From positions 1 to 26,308 of IMG/VR virus record IMGVR_UViG_3300025810_001189: a DNA stretch of 26,308 nucleotides; one strand, written 5' to 3'. This document shows, piece by piece, positions 7,594 through 15,320 of the stretch. Position 1 is the first letter of the stretch; the number at the start of each line of letters is the position of its first letter. A model generated the notes under the pieces. That model did not search any database, was not told the origin of the DNA, and saw nothing but the letters and a program-made list of their open reading frames with translations. The translations under genes and the position numbers were made by a program. The DNA comes from a virus.

Positions 7594-8040
7594 TTAGGCT
7601 TTTGGAAAGGTGACAACACAACCGTTCTCACCATCTTCGCTCACTTCAATGTGAACTTCTCTGTTTGATCCATACTTTTTACGGATCTCTAAAAACATGT
7701 CGTCTGCAATCATTTCACATGATTTGTAGTCTAGTGTCATAACGTTTTCACTGAACAACCGTTGTAGCCAACGACTGAACTGAATAAATTCAATCTCACG
7801 ATCATCATGGAATACTTCAATTGCTACACGGAAGTGAAACATGTGACGATGTGGGTATCCTAAAAAAGATACATCGTCCCAATCGCCAGTTGCTAGTTTA
7901 GGATCATCCAGTGCAGCAGGATACTTGTGAATACCCTCTTTCTGAAAGGTAACCCAGATCATACGCTTGCTTTTGTGTAGTTGTTGACGCATAGCATCTT
8001 CACGCATTGCATCTAACATCATATTATCCATTTGTGCCAT
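7594..8040 (-). CDS. queD: QueD / 6-pyruvoyl-tetrahydropterin synthase-like protein
   Basis: 148 residues, with about 25 extra N-terminal residues. T-fold landmarks align with QueD: a first zinc ligand H38 (EGIHKYP), the pair H64-x-H66 (YPHRHMFHF), the strand-helix EIEFIQFSRWLQRLF, a second helix starting SCEMIADDMFLEI, and the substrate Glu region VSEDGENGCVV near 133-143. QueD turns dihydroneopterin triphosphate into 6-carboxytetrahydropterin, the second step towards preQ0. FolE, the first enzyme, is encoded in this window. The catalytic cysteine that normally lies between the first His and the HxH pair is not visible, so the chemistry may differ. The ribosome site AAGGA supports the ATG at 8040, which overlaps the SGNH gene by 17 bp. 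Confidence 0.7.
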   Translation of the reverse strand: MAQMDNMMLDAMREDAMRQQLHKSKRMIWVTFQKEGIHKYPAALDDPKLATGDWDDVSFLGYPHRHMFHFRVAIEVFHDDREIEFIQFSRWLQRLFSENVMTLDYKSCEMIADDMFLEIRKKYGSNREVHIEVSEDGENGCVVTFPKA

Positions 8041-8623
8041 TTAGTCTTTCCTTTAGTATATTAAAAACATCTCTATGTACATCATCAAAAGGATGTACTT
8101 TAGAGTTAATCATTTCGTGATTCTGGGGAAGGAATAACCACTTGCTTTTATCTAACCATTTACTATTATACTGTATTTCATCTTGTAGTTCAATATTATT
8201 ACACAGGAAAGTGTAGTTGCATCCAATGCTTTCCAGTATTGCCTGAGCAGCAAGGATGCTATCTATACTGCGATCTAAGCACTGTTCTGGTTGTTGATCT
8301 ACGTTGTCCCACCACCAACGATCTTCATTTTTGTTAATAGTACGCCAGCCTTTTGCGCCTTCAAACATAAATGCAAATCTTACACTAAAACTCCACATCA
8401 CCAAACAAGTATCTTCTTTGTGTATATCTGCAAGTTTTATTTGTCTAAGTATTCCGTTATTTGCACTATGCCCAATGGCATGACAATTATAGTTTAGGTT
8501 TAAATGTTTTGCACATAATGCACTATAAGTTAATGAACTATATGTTGGTTGCCCATGAGTATCGCAATCACTCAAATCATAACCATATGTGAAACTATCG
8601 CCAAATGCGTGTAGTACGGACAT
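8024..8623 (-). CDS. SGNH/GDSL-type hydrolase-like protein (copy 1)
   Basis: 199 residues from the ATG at 8623, which has AGGA upstream and overlaps the previous stop (TAATG). Block I is HAFGDSFTYG with the nucleophile S10. A Gly/Asn block follows (AIGHSANNGI), and the C-terminal His lies in KVHPFDDVHRDVF. The usual Asp three residues before that His is absent. SGNH enzymes remove acyl groups from sugars, lipids or peptides. The substrate here is unknown; acetyl groups on host surface polysaccharide are a reasonable guess. The gene is AT-rich (about 30% GC by eye) compared with its neighbours, which hints at separate acquisition. Confidence 0.75.
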   Translation of the reverse strand: MSVLHAFGDSFTYGYDLSDCDTHGQPTYSSLTYSALCAKHLNLNYNCHAIGHSANNGILRQIKLADIHKEDTCLVMWSFSVRFAFMFEGAKGWRTINKNEDRWWWDNVDQQPEQCLDRSIDSILAAQAILESIGCNYTFLCNNIELQDEIQYNSKWLDKSKWLFLPQNHEMINSKVHPFDDVHRDVFNILKERLNGTNG

Positions 8624-9384
8624 TAATATTCCTGTTGATAAAAGTGAACCCAATAGCCTTTGCCGTTAGTATCACCGCCATTATTGTCCAGTTCAACACC
8701 ATCATACTCTACAGCGTATACTAGATCCTCGCCGTTGGGTGCTTCCTCTGTAGCAAATTTTAACAGATTTTGATTGAAAGGTAAAGGTGTTTCTACTACA
8801 GTTTCAAAGAAAGTTCCTTTTTCACTGCTCTGAAATTGACAGATGTATGATCCCTTTGGAGGAAACTTACCGCCATACTTGTGACCTTCAACATAGGCTT
8901 CATGTTCCCAATCACTTTCCTCACCTACACGACTCATAAAATCATTTAGGTCTTCGTGTTCAATTGTATCTTCTAGAGTCTCTGCATTATATTCTTCACT
9001 GCTAACTTTTTCAACAGTGAGATATGCAGCATCCTGTGCAACGCCGTATGTTGCATCAAACTGATCCCAAGGCTCATAGTAAGTACTACCTTCGCCTTCT
9101 TCATTGTGCATAAACATTGCTTCACGAGGAATACCTGCAGGATCCAAATCCTCATAGTCTCCTTGCTGTGCAATATCATCTGCATGAATGTCTTCAGCAT
9201 TGATAATATAGTTTACAGCATCACTGTCCCCATGTTCGTCACCATGTGCTTTCCAGAAGTCATGTGCTTCTTTACTAATGTTAATGTAACTGGTTTCTGC
9301 ACCATATCCCCAAAGACGGATACGATAAAAGTGCGGGCCTTTAAAAGCCTCGATTAGGTTTTCTTTTTCCTTTAGTGTAGCCAT
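8623..9384 (-). CDS. Unrecognised acidic phage protein, 253 residues
   Basis: A full-length frame coupled on both sides (TGATG at its start, TAATG at its end). The protein is strongly acidic and rich in aromatic residues, with pieces such as GPHFYRIRLWGYGAE, NAEDIHADDIAQQGDYEDLD and GKYWVHFY-like ending GKGYWVHFYQQEY. There is no signal peptide or membrane helix. It may be a conserved protein of T4-like marine phages, but I do not recognise a domain. The acidic, DNA-mimic-like composition is notable, but not enough for a function. Confidence 0.7.
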   Translation of the reverse strand: MATLKEKENLIEAFKGPHFYRIRLWGYGAETSYINISKEAHDFWKAHGDEHGDSDAVNYIINAEDIHADDIAQQGDYEDLDPAGIPREAMFMHNEEGEGSTYYEPWDQFDATYGVAQDAAYLTVEKVSSEEYNAETLEDTIEHEDLNDFMSRVGEESDWEHEAYVEGHKYGGKFPPKGSYICQFQSSEKGTFFETVVETPLPFNQNLLKFATEEAPNGEDLVYAVEYDGVELDNNGGDTNGKGYWVHFYQQEY

Positions 9385-9896
9385 CAGTCAATTACCTCAT
9401 CGCCTTTATAATCCCGCCAATCAGTATACACACGGCGATCCATTAAACTGTGTATGCTGTGGCACCAAACACCTGAGTTAGTATCACCCCAAGTGTTATC
9501 ATCTAACTTCAATGTAGCATTGTAGTTGAATTGTTTAATATATGGTAGTTTAACTGAAATCATGTTAACGAACTTATTGTGTTCATCAAATCCACATTCC
9601 AACACTTCTTTAACATAGAATACATCATAGTCAAGTGTACACCAATAGCCTGCTTTTAACAATGCTTTGATCATGTTTTCCCAAGCAGTCCAGTCTGCAT
9701 CACTTTCTGGTGCGAAACTTTGACTTGTGCCAAAATATAAATGCTTGATGCCATGTGCATCTGCTCGTTGTTGTATCTCATTGCAAGGCTGCACACCAAC
9801 AACAAATAGTGTAGGTTCACCGTACATTGCTGTGTGTTCTACTTCTGTACCTGTAAAGTATACAACTTCCTGTCGCTTGTTAGTATCTAGTCCCAT
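9384..9896 (-). CDS. Unrecognised phage protein, 170 residues
   Basis: The ATG at 9896 overlaps the end of the zinc-dehydrogenase gene by 10 bp, and its stop is coupled to the next gene (TGATG). The product has alternating strands and helices: VVYFTGTEVEHTAMYG, PTLFVVGVQPCNEIQ, IKHLYFGTSQSF, then YWCTLDYDVFYVKEVLECGF and VNMISVKLPYIKQFNYN. This looks like a soluble alpha/beta protein. I do not recognise the family. The constant pairing with the 253-residue acidic gene suggests a joint role. Confidence 0.7.
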   Translation of the reverse strand: MGLDTNKRQEVVYFTGTEVEHTAMYGEPTLFVVGVQPCNEIQQRADAHGIKHLYFGTSQSFAPESDADWTAWENMIKALLKAGYWCTLDYDVFYVKEVLECGFDEHNKFVNMISVKLPYIKQFNYNATLKLDDNTWGDTNSGVWCHSIHSLMDRRVYTDWRDYKGDEVID

Positions 9897-10801
9897 TGAA
9901 TATAACCTCTACCATAGTTACCTGTGCGATTGTTGGCATCTTCAAATGCTTGTTGCCATTCTGTATTTCTATTATAACTGCGATCCCAGAAGTTGTCAAG
10001 CACAAGTTTGCCATCTAACTGCCAGTTTCTAGCACAGATCATTGCTTCATAAAATGTAGGTGCTCTCGGACTTGGGAAGATCATTGTTACTGCCTTCCAC
10101 AACATGTTAGCAAGTGTAGTGTCAATGCCTTCGGGCTTTTCGGTAGCCATAATAATGATTGCATTTTCATTGATGCAGTCTGTGTTAAACACACGATCAT
10201 CTTCTTTAAGATCAACTATGATATCATATGTGCCATCAAAGTCGATCAGCAGACTGTGTCCTTGGTCACCAAACCATTCTTCGTTTGACTTACCAATAAC
10301 ATCTACACTAATATCTGGGAATAGTATTGCAAATGTGCGTAGCACAATCTTTGCTAGGAATCCACTGCCAATAATACATGCCCTGGGCAACGGTGTGGTT
10401 GTAGTTTGCAGTGCGATAGCATGCCTTGCTTGTAGCACACAGTTGACCCCGCATGCCACTGGCTCTAAAATCCACTTTGGATCTGCCGCTGGAACTACAA
10501 CCCATTGTTCAGGTTTCACATGGTACTCATCAGCATACGCTGGCTCGCCTCGGGTTGCTACATAGTCACCGGGCTGTACTCCTGAAACACCGCTGCCCAC
10601 AGCCATCACTTGTGCAAGTCCTTCATGTCCTTGCATATGTATTGGTAGTGGACCAAAGTCGCCGTTCATCATTGCGATGTCACTGCGACATACTCCTGTC
10701 ATTACTGTACGAACATGAATGTCCTGTGCATCTAACTTACCAGGAGAGTATTTTGCTTCTTCAAACACACCATTGCCTAGTGTGTATAATATATTAACCA
10801 T
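9887..10801 (-). CDS. Zinc-dependent medium-chain dehydrogenase-like protein
   Basis: 304 residues, a little short for the MDR family (about 340). The GroES-like N-terminal domain shows TGVCRSDIAMMNGDFG (catalytic zinc cysteine), the GHE motif in IHMQGHEGLAQV, and VAVGSGVSGVQPGDYV-type strands. The third zinc region ILEPVACGVNCVLQA follows, then a Rossmann segment CIIGSGFLAKIVL for NAD(P). The four-cysteine structural zinc loop is missing, as in many sugar or threonine dehydrogenase relatives. It probably oxidises or reduces an alcohol or sugar. It overlaps the upstream Gfo/Idh/MocA gene by TAATG, so the two may form consecutive steps. Confidence 0.75.
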   Translation of the reverse strand: MVNILYTLGNGVFEEAKYSPGKLDAQDIHVRTVMTGVCRSDIAMMNGDFGPLPIHMQGHEGLAQVMAVGSGVSGVQPGDYVATRGEPAYADEYHVKPEQWVVVPAADPKWILEPVACGVNCVLQARHAIALQTTTTPLPRACIIGSGFLAKIVLRTFAILFPDISVDVIGKSNEEWFGDQGHSLLIDFDGTYDIIVDLKEDDRVFNTDCINENAIIIMATEKPEGIDTTLANMLWKAVTMIFPSPRAPTFYEAMICARNWQLDGKLVLDNFWDRSYNRNTEWQQAFEDANNRTGNYGRGYIQWD

Positions 10802-11673
10802 TAGAACAACTCTAGTTGTTTATGAATCCAAACGTCACGAGCGAATTGTTCGCTCCAGTATCTATCATTATATAGATTATCTATGGCTGTGTCAACCATT
10901 TTCTCATATGCATCTTCTGGACATAGTCCAAGTGGCTCTGTGTGAATTAGGTCACCTTGTTTGAAAAACTCAATACTGATCTTATCACCTACAGGATTCT
11001 TCCAACTTGTAGTGCAGGTATACATATGCCATTCGTTGTTTAGCATTAGTTCTGCAGTGTCATCAACATCATATACACCACTTGGATCTACTACGCCATA
11101 GTCAGTTGATCCCACAGTATCCAATGTATAGTGCTGATGTTTATTAGCACTGTATAGTCCTAAACTAATCCATTCAGGATCAAATACCTGCACCCAACTT
11201 AGCAAGTGTGGCATCAAGTCTCTGCTTACACCACCCCATGCACGACTCTTATCAGTAAACCAACTACCTGGATTAGGCACTCGATTATAGTTGTGCCAGT
11301 TGAGAACAATCTCATCACTCTTGCGAGCAATCATGTACAGGTCTGCTACATTGTGTCTAAACTGATTGTTCTTGACCATTGCAAAGCGTGTGTTAGGAAA
11401 TGTATGCACAAGTGCTTCCCAATGTTCTGCTGTGCGTAATCCTGGCTTTTCTACAAACACAATCTTACAACGACTAGCAATGGTTCTTGCAATAGTGCCG
11501 TGTGTCCAATTAGGTGTGCAAATGTGTGCCGCATCAAATTCGCCTTCGACTTCTTCAATGTCCCAATAGTCAGCAGGCTTGTTTTGATCTACTGTTACTA
11601 CATCCCAGAGTTTGCTTTCGTAGATACTTTTGTAAAGTTCGCCTATACCCATACCTACTATAAGAGCTCGCAT
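10801..11673 (-). CDS. Gfo/Idh/MocA-family oxidoreductase
   Basis: 290 residues. The N-terminal Rossmann fold starts MRALIVGMGIGELYKSI. The family motif EKPG lies in IVFVEKPGLRTAEHW, and the catalytic-domain signature is WGGVSRDLMPHLLSW, equivalent to the usual GG-x3-D-x3-H. Members use NAD(P) to oxidise or reduce sugars and related compounds. The start is coupled to the transglycosylase-like gene (TAATG, with GAGGA as ribosome site inside that gene's last codons) and the end to the zinc dehydrogenase gene. A role in making an unusual sugar, or a base substituent, is possible; neither can be chosen from sequence. Confidence 0.8.
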   Translation of the reverse strand: MRALIVGMGIGELYKSIYESKLWDVVTVDQNKPADYWDIEEVEGEFDAAHICTPNWTHGTIARTIASRCKIVFVEKPGLRTAEHWEALVHTFPNTRFAMVKNNQFRHNVADLYMIARKSDEIVLNWHNYNRVPNPGSWFTDKSRAWGGVSRDLMPHLLSWVQVFDPEWISLGLYSANKHQHYTLDTVGSTDYGVVDPSGVYDVDDTAELMLNNEWHMYTCTTSWKNPVGDKISIEFFKQGDLIHTEPLGLCPEDAYEKMVDTAIDNLYNDRYWSEQFARDVWIHKQLELF

Positions 11674-13175
11674 TATACTTCCTCAAACAAACTAAAGTAC
11701 TGTGCGCTACTGTTGACTGTTTTCTTGCCAACATGACCGCGTGTGCCAACAACCTTCATCCACAGTCGTGTATGGTCATCGATCATTTTCATTTGTGCAT
11801 CATAACTGTCTAGTTCAAATATTCTGGCAATAACATCTTTAACTTCTGTTTTGTCAAATGTATCCTCTACTAGCATATAAGGATATCTACCTTCGTCAAA
11901 CACACGATTTGCTTCCTGCACACTGCGCAAGTGTGTATACACATTATGATTCATAAGCAGTGCATAGGTAAAACTATCCCAACTTGTAGCATTGCTTTGT
12001 CCCATGCGATTTACATCGTTAGGACCATATACTGTGATGTCATTTAGTTTTAGTCCTTGACTCATTGGACTTGACATCCAGTTGTCATACAGTGGATCAC
12101 AATACTGATCGTAAGGAGTAGTGTCCATGTGCAGTGCTTTGTCATCTGGCGCACTTTCCATCATGTAACTCCACTTGCCTTCATGTTCTAGTCTATACCC
12201 TGTGTACTGTGTTCCGTTGCTTGTAGCAAGGAAAGGACTAGCACAGTCAAATGTAATAGTGAAGTTTTCGTTGTGTGCTTTGCGTACACCACGCTGAATA
12301 GCAGTCAGCACCATTGCCCATTCTAGTTTGCTTGTGCCCAAGAAGTGCATAACATCGTGCTTGCCCTTTTCAAGTAAGCCGTCACGCATCAGTGTAACCA
12401 CACGCTTGAGTGCAAGGTGAATATCACACATGTTCTGACCACCCATTGCCCAGCCATTAAAGTGTGTTTCCGGATACTTTACTGGATCACAAAAGTCTTT
12501 CATTTGCTCATACCAGTCATCTGCTTGTGCAAAGTTTTCACCTTGTAGCACATTCAAGAACTTGCAACTACCATCTCTGTGTTTCATAAAGTATTCGTTA
12601 TTGTATCTTGTACCATCAACTGCTTCTTGATATGAACTGATCTTACTTGCCGCACTGCCTTCCGGACTACGATCTACCCATGCTGGAATATCCAAAATCA
12701 TTCCATAGTCCATAAACTTGTCCATCCAGCGTAGTACGCCGTCACGTTTCTTTTGCGCCTTTTCGCAACCACTGCCTGCACGCCAGTCGCCTTCCCATTT
12801 ACCTTTACCAATCTGAAAGCCTCCACTATCGCCTAGTAGCCAACTTGACTCTCTGTTGCGATCACGGAACATATCTTCTCTGTAAAGGTCTTTGGTAAGA
12901 TCCAAACTAGCGTGACCAGCACTGTGCAAACTCCACTTGTACTGCCACAATCCTTTAGGATCAAGCCAGTTCATGCTCTCAACACCATGAGGTAAATGTG
13001 TTGGGATTCTATCGTGTGGGATATATGGAACACCACTGCCCTTGATGTTTTCATCATAAGGCTGTAATCCTCTGCGCTGTCTGCCTACAAACAGTGCATA
13101 GAATGTACTAAGTGCTGGCAGGAATACTGCATAGTCCTTTTGTTCAGCGGTTAAGTTTAACTTTAGTTCCGACAT
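11673..13175 (-). CDS. dpdA: tRNA-guanine transglycosylase-superfamily protein, DpdA-type (7-deazaguanine insertion into DNA)
   Basis: 500 residues. The TIM-barrel signatures of the TGT superfamily run in order: D116-SGGFQ (residues 116-121), NVLQGEN (208-214), GWAMGG (241-246), HFLGT (277-281) and the probable nucleophile D310 in ITFDCASPFLATSNG, equivalent to the FDCVxPTR loop. The CxCxxC zinc site of tRNA-acting TGT is not visible, which favours the phage DpdA branch that exchanges guanine in DNA for a 7-deazaguanine. FolE and a QueD-like protein in the window could supply the precursor; QueC is not here. The gene overlaps the radical SAM gene by 32 bp and is coupled to the oxidoreductase gene. 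A tRNA or other nucleic-acid target remains possible. Confidence 0.8.
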   Translation of the reverse strand: MSELKLNLTAEQKDYAVFLPALSTFYALFVGRQRRGLQPYDENIKGSGVPYIPHDRIPTHLPHGVESMNWLDPKGLWQYKWSLHSAGHASLDLTKDLYREDMFRDRNRESSWLLGDSGGFQIGKGKWEGDWRAGSGCEKAQKKRDGVLRWMDKFMDYGMILDIPAWVDRSPEGSAASKISSYQEAVDGTRYNNEYFMKHRDGSCKFLNVLQGENFAQADDWYEQMKDFCDPVKYPETHFNGWAMGGQNMCDIHLALKRVVTLMRDGLLEKGKHDVMHFLGTSKLEWAMVLTAIQRGVRKAHNENFTITFDCASPFLATSNGTQYTGYRLEHEGKWSYMMESAPDDKALHMDTTPYDQYCDPLYDNWMSSPMSQGLKLNDITVYGPNDVNRMGQSNATSWDSFTYALLMNHNVYTHLRSVQEANRVFDEGRYPYMLVEDTFDKTEVKDVIARIFELDSYDAQMKMIDDHTRLWMKVVGTRGHVGKKTVNSSAQYFSLFEEV

Positions 13176-14037
13176 TCTTTTGACTTTCTAGTTCGTTCTG
13201 TGGATTTCTTGTACACATATTACAAATGTTTTGTGCATATGATCGTTCTTCTAGCCACTGATCTATTGTAGCAGAATCACTTCCATATTGCAACTTTTTA
13301 TAGTTCTCAAAGTAAGGTTTCCATTCCTCAACTTGATCTAGTCCAATGACTGGTCCAGTTTGGAATAAGCCTGCACTTGCAGGACATCTGTATAAATCGC
13401 CATCAACAAGATTTATAAAATCTCTTGCGACACAGTGTTCCCAACTTTCTTCAGCACCATTGCTGAAATAATCTTGTTTTGGTCTTGCAGTTTCGCCTGT
13501 ACCTGCATAAAACTCCCACCAAACACTCTCACTAAAACTTTCATGTAGGTGTACATAGTAGCCGTTACTACTGCGCCATCCTCTTTCTTGTCCGTACCCG
13601 TTAACAGCAGGAACTCCTTCTAGTTCTAGTAAATCAAATGTTTCTTGTGACTTCCAATAGTTTATATAGTCCCATACTACACGGCCATAATCACTAAGGT
13701 GTTGACTTATAATAATGTTAAAGCCTATCTTTTTTTGCATCTGATAATGCTCTTGATTCAGCAGTGCCCCGTTTGTCTGTACATTTAGTACACTGTTTGG
13801 AAAGTATTGCTTACATCCTTTTAACCAAAGTTCTAAATCTGGATTAATTAAAGGTTCACCACCAAACATATTGATAAAAGCAGGATTTATGTGTTGTGAC
13901 CAAAACGCTAGTTGAGCTTCGTTGTATCTATATATACCTTTAACAAGACGATGGTCACTAAAAGTAAGACAGCCATGACAACTTAGATTGCAGGTTTTGC
14001 TGATAAAAACATCTAGTTGAGATATAGTATTACGCAC
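13144..14037 (-). CDS. Radical SAM protein with extra C-terminal cysteines
   Basis: 297 residues. The 4Fe-4S site C16-x3-C20-x2-C23 (KTCNLSCHGC) and the SAM-binding GGEPL (59-63) followed by VQTNG define a radical SAM enzyme. Further cysteines near the C-terminus (EHCVARDF, DLYRCPAS, NICNMCTR) resemble a SPASM or twitch domain binding an auxiliary cluster. QueE, the radical SAM enzyme of preQ0 synthesis, is shorter and lacks such a tail, so I do not call this QueE, though it abuts the DpdA-like gene. It could modify a peptide, a sugar or a base. The gene is AT-rich compared with the DpdA-like gene and overlaps its upstream SGNH neighbour by 8 bp. Confidence 0.8.
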   Translation of the reverse strand: MRNTISQLDVFISKTCNLSCHGCLTFSDHRLVKGIYRYNEAQLAFWSQHINPAFINMFGGEPLINPDLELWLKGCKQYFPNSVLNVQTNGALLNQEHYQMQKKIGFNIIISQHLSDYGRVVWDYINYWKSQETFDLLELEGVPAVNGYGQERGWRSSNGYYVHLHESFSESVWWEFYAGTGETARPKQDYFSNGAEESWEHCVARDFINLVDGDLYRCPASAGLFQTGPVIGLDQVEEWKPYFENYKKLQYGSDSATIDQWLEERSYAQNICNMCTRNPQNELESQKNVGTKVKLNR

Positions 14038-14737
14038 TTACTTTCCTACTTAGATAGTTTCCTGCAGCTATGTTTGCTTCGTCTAGTGGATGCATAAAAG
14101 GTCCAAAATCATAGTTATTGAGCTTGCACCAATCTACATATCCTACTCCATCAAAGTTGTAAAATCTGTCTATTCCTTTAACCATATACGATAACCACGG
14201 ATATGACATATAATATCGTCTTTTATAACCCCAGATTTGTTCATAAGTAAAGATTGGAACATACTTTATGTTTTGAGCTTTACAAAAGTTTTGTAGATAC
14301 TGCATCTCTTTGTACATTATAAAAGCATCTGCTTGTTCATCGTGAGTATGCTTATACAATGTTTCACAAAAGTTTTGAAAGTCGGCATGCTCATTTTGTA
14401 TTTTTTCCTGCCCTGTTATAGGAATATGTTTTTGACTATCATCAATCTTTACAGTACAACTGGGCTCAACCCAGTTTGTTCCGTTTATTTTATAAGATAG
14501 TCTGTATTCATGTCTGCTAGAAAAAGTCCATAGCATGCATAGTATTTTAGGCTTGTTATTTTTTAAACAGTGTTCAACTAATACTCTTGTGTTTCTAGCA
14601 TTGCTAGATCCGGGCAGTGCTAGATTTACTTCTTCCAGCCCTAGGTTATTAGCAAATACCTTGCTCCATCTGTTGTTTAGATCAACGCATTCACTTCCAT
14701 AAGCAAAGCTATCACCACTTACTAATAAAGTTGTCAT
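14030..14737 (-). CDS. SGNH/GDSL-type hydrolase-like protein (copy 2)
   Basis: 235 residues from the ATG at 14737, which has AAGGA about 13 nt upstream; an in-frame ATG at 14782 lies deep inside the upstream gene. Block I is LLVSGDSFAYG with S10. The oxyanion block ALPGSSNARNTR follows, and the C-terminal His is in PFMHPLDEANIAAGNYL. As in copy 1, the Asp three residues before the His is lacking. The conserved GDSF(T/A)YG opening and CLVMWSFS/ILCMLWTFSSR strand suggest copies 1 and 2 are related to each other. Function as an esterase or deacylase is inferred only. The gene is clearly AT-rich (about 28-30% GC by eye). Confidence 0.72.
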   Translation of the reverse strand: MTTLLVSGDSFAYGSECVDLNNRWSKVFANNLGLEEVNLALPGSSNARNTRVLVEHCLKNNKPKILCMLWTFSSRHEYRLSYKINGTNWVEPSCTVKIDDSQKHIPITGQEKIQNEHADFQNFCETLYKHTHDEQADAFIMYKEMQYLQNFCKAQNIKYVPIFTYEQIWGYKRRYYMSYPWLSYMVKGIDRFYNFDGVGYVDWCKLNNYDFGPFMHPLDEANIAAGNYLSRKVSA

Positions 14738-15320
14738 AGTATTTTTTATTTCCTTTTTGACTGAGATGAAAGTCGTCATCATCTAGCATGTTATTTTCTG
14801 TTGCCCACTCACTCATGGGAGGATAAGGAAACCAATCTGGGAACCTATCTATTAGCTGTAGATGAAATCTGTCTTTTGCTAAAAACAAGTGGTCAGTATC
14901 TTGAAGAAGGTGCTTGCAAGCAATCACATATGCAAGACTGTCTTGATACTGACTTTTAATACTGTATTTTTCACGCATAAGATATGTGAGATACTTTTTA
15001 CCTGCAGGTGTGTTATTCCAAGCACCTCGCGGGCCTGCTGTACACCACGCAATACAGTCATCTAGTTCACGCATTTGTACACTAGGAAGTTCTTCTAGCA
15101 TTCTGTTAAATGGATTATCTTTGTCCAAAATAACATCTATGCGAGTAAACTCAGAAAACTGTACAATGACACGATCTTGTGGAGATAGTTTTAGTCTGTT
15201 TACAACTGTGTAAATATACTCATTGCCTGCCCCAGATACACTCCAGTTAGTATAAGGTTCTGTTATGTATCTAGGCCAGCAGTTGCCTAAACTATAACTA
15301 CATCCAACAATGTGCAGCAT
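14712..15320 (-). CDS. SGNH hydrolase-like protein (copy 3, complete Asp-x-x-His)
   Basis: 202 residues. Block I is reshaped to VGCSYSLG with S8. A Gly/Asn block appears as WSVSGAGNEYIY, and the C-terminus carries D182-x-x-H185 in DDDDFHLSQKGNKKY, the standard SGNH end motif. Between them lies a strand RVIVQFSEFTR similar in place to the WSFS strand of the other copies. Its GC looks more typical of the phage than that of copy 2, which it overlaps by 26 bp. It follows the clamp gene by TAATG. The substrate is unknown. Confidence 0.65.
   Translation of the reverse strand: MLHIVGCSYSLGNCWPRYITEPYTNWSVSGAGNEYIYTVVNRLKLSPQDRVIVQFSEFTRIDVILDKDNPFNRMLEELPSVQMRELDDCIAWCTAGPRGAWNNTPAGKKYLTYLMREKYSIKSQYQDSLAYVIACKHLLQDTDHLFLAKDRFHLQLIDRFPDWFPYPPMSEWATENNMLDDDDFHLSQKGNKKYYDNFISKW

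Noticed and set aside
10104-10565. Plus-strand frame (153 codons) opposite the zinc dehydrogenase gene
   Set aside because: Antisense shadow: the minus-strand frame carries recognisable family motifs, and no plus-strand gene is supported anywhere in the window.
171-14037. The window as a bacterial natural-product cluster (oxygenases, amidinotransferase, DegT, radical SAM, glycosyltransferase)
   Set aside because: The T4-type polymerase, probable clamp, late promoter and dense overlapping phage-style genes on the same strand make a phage genome the far better explanation.
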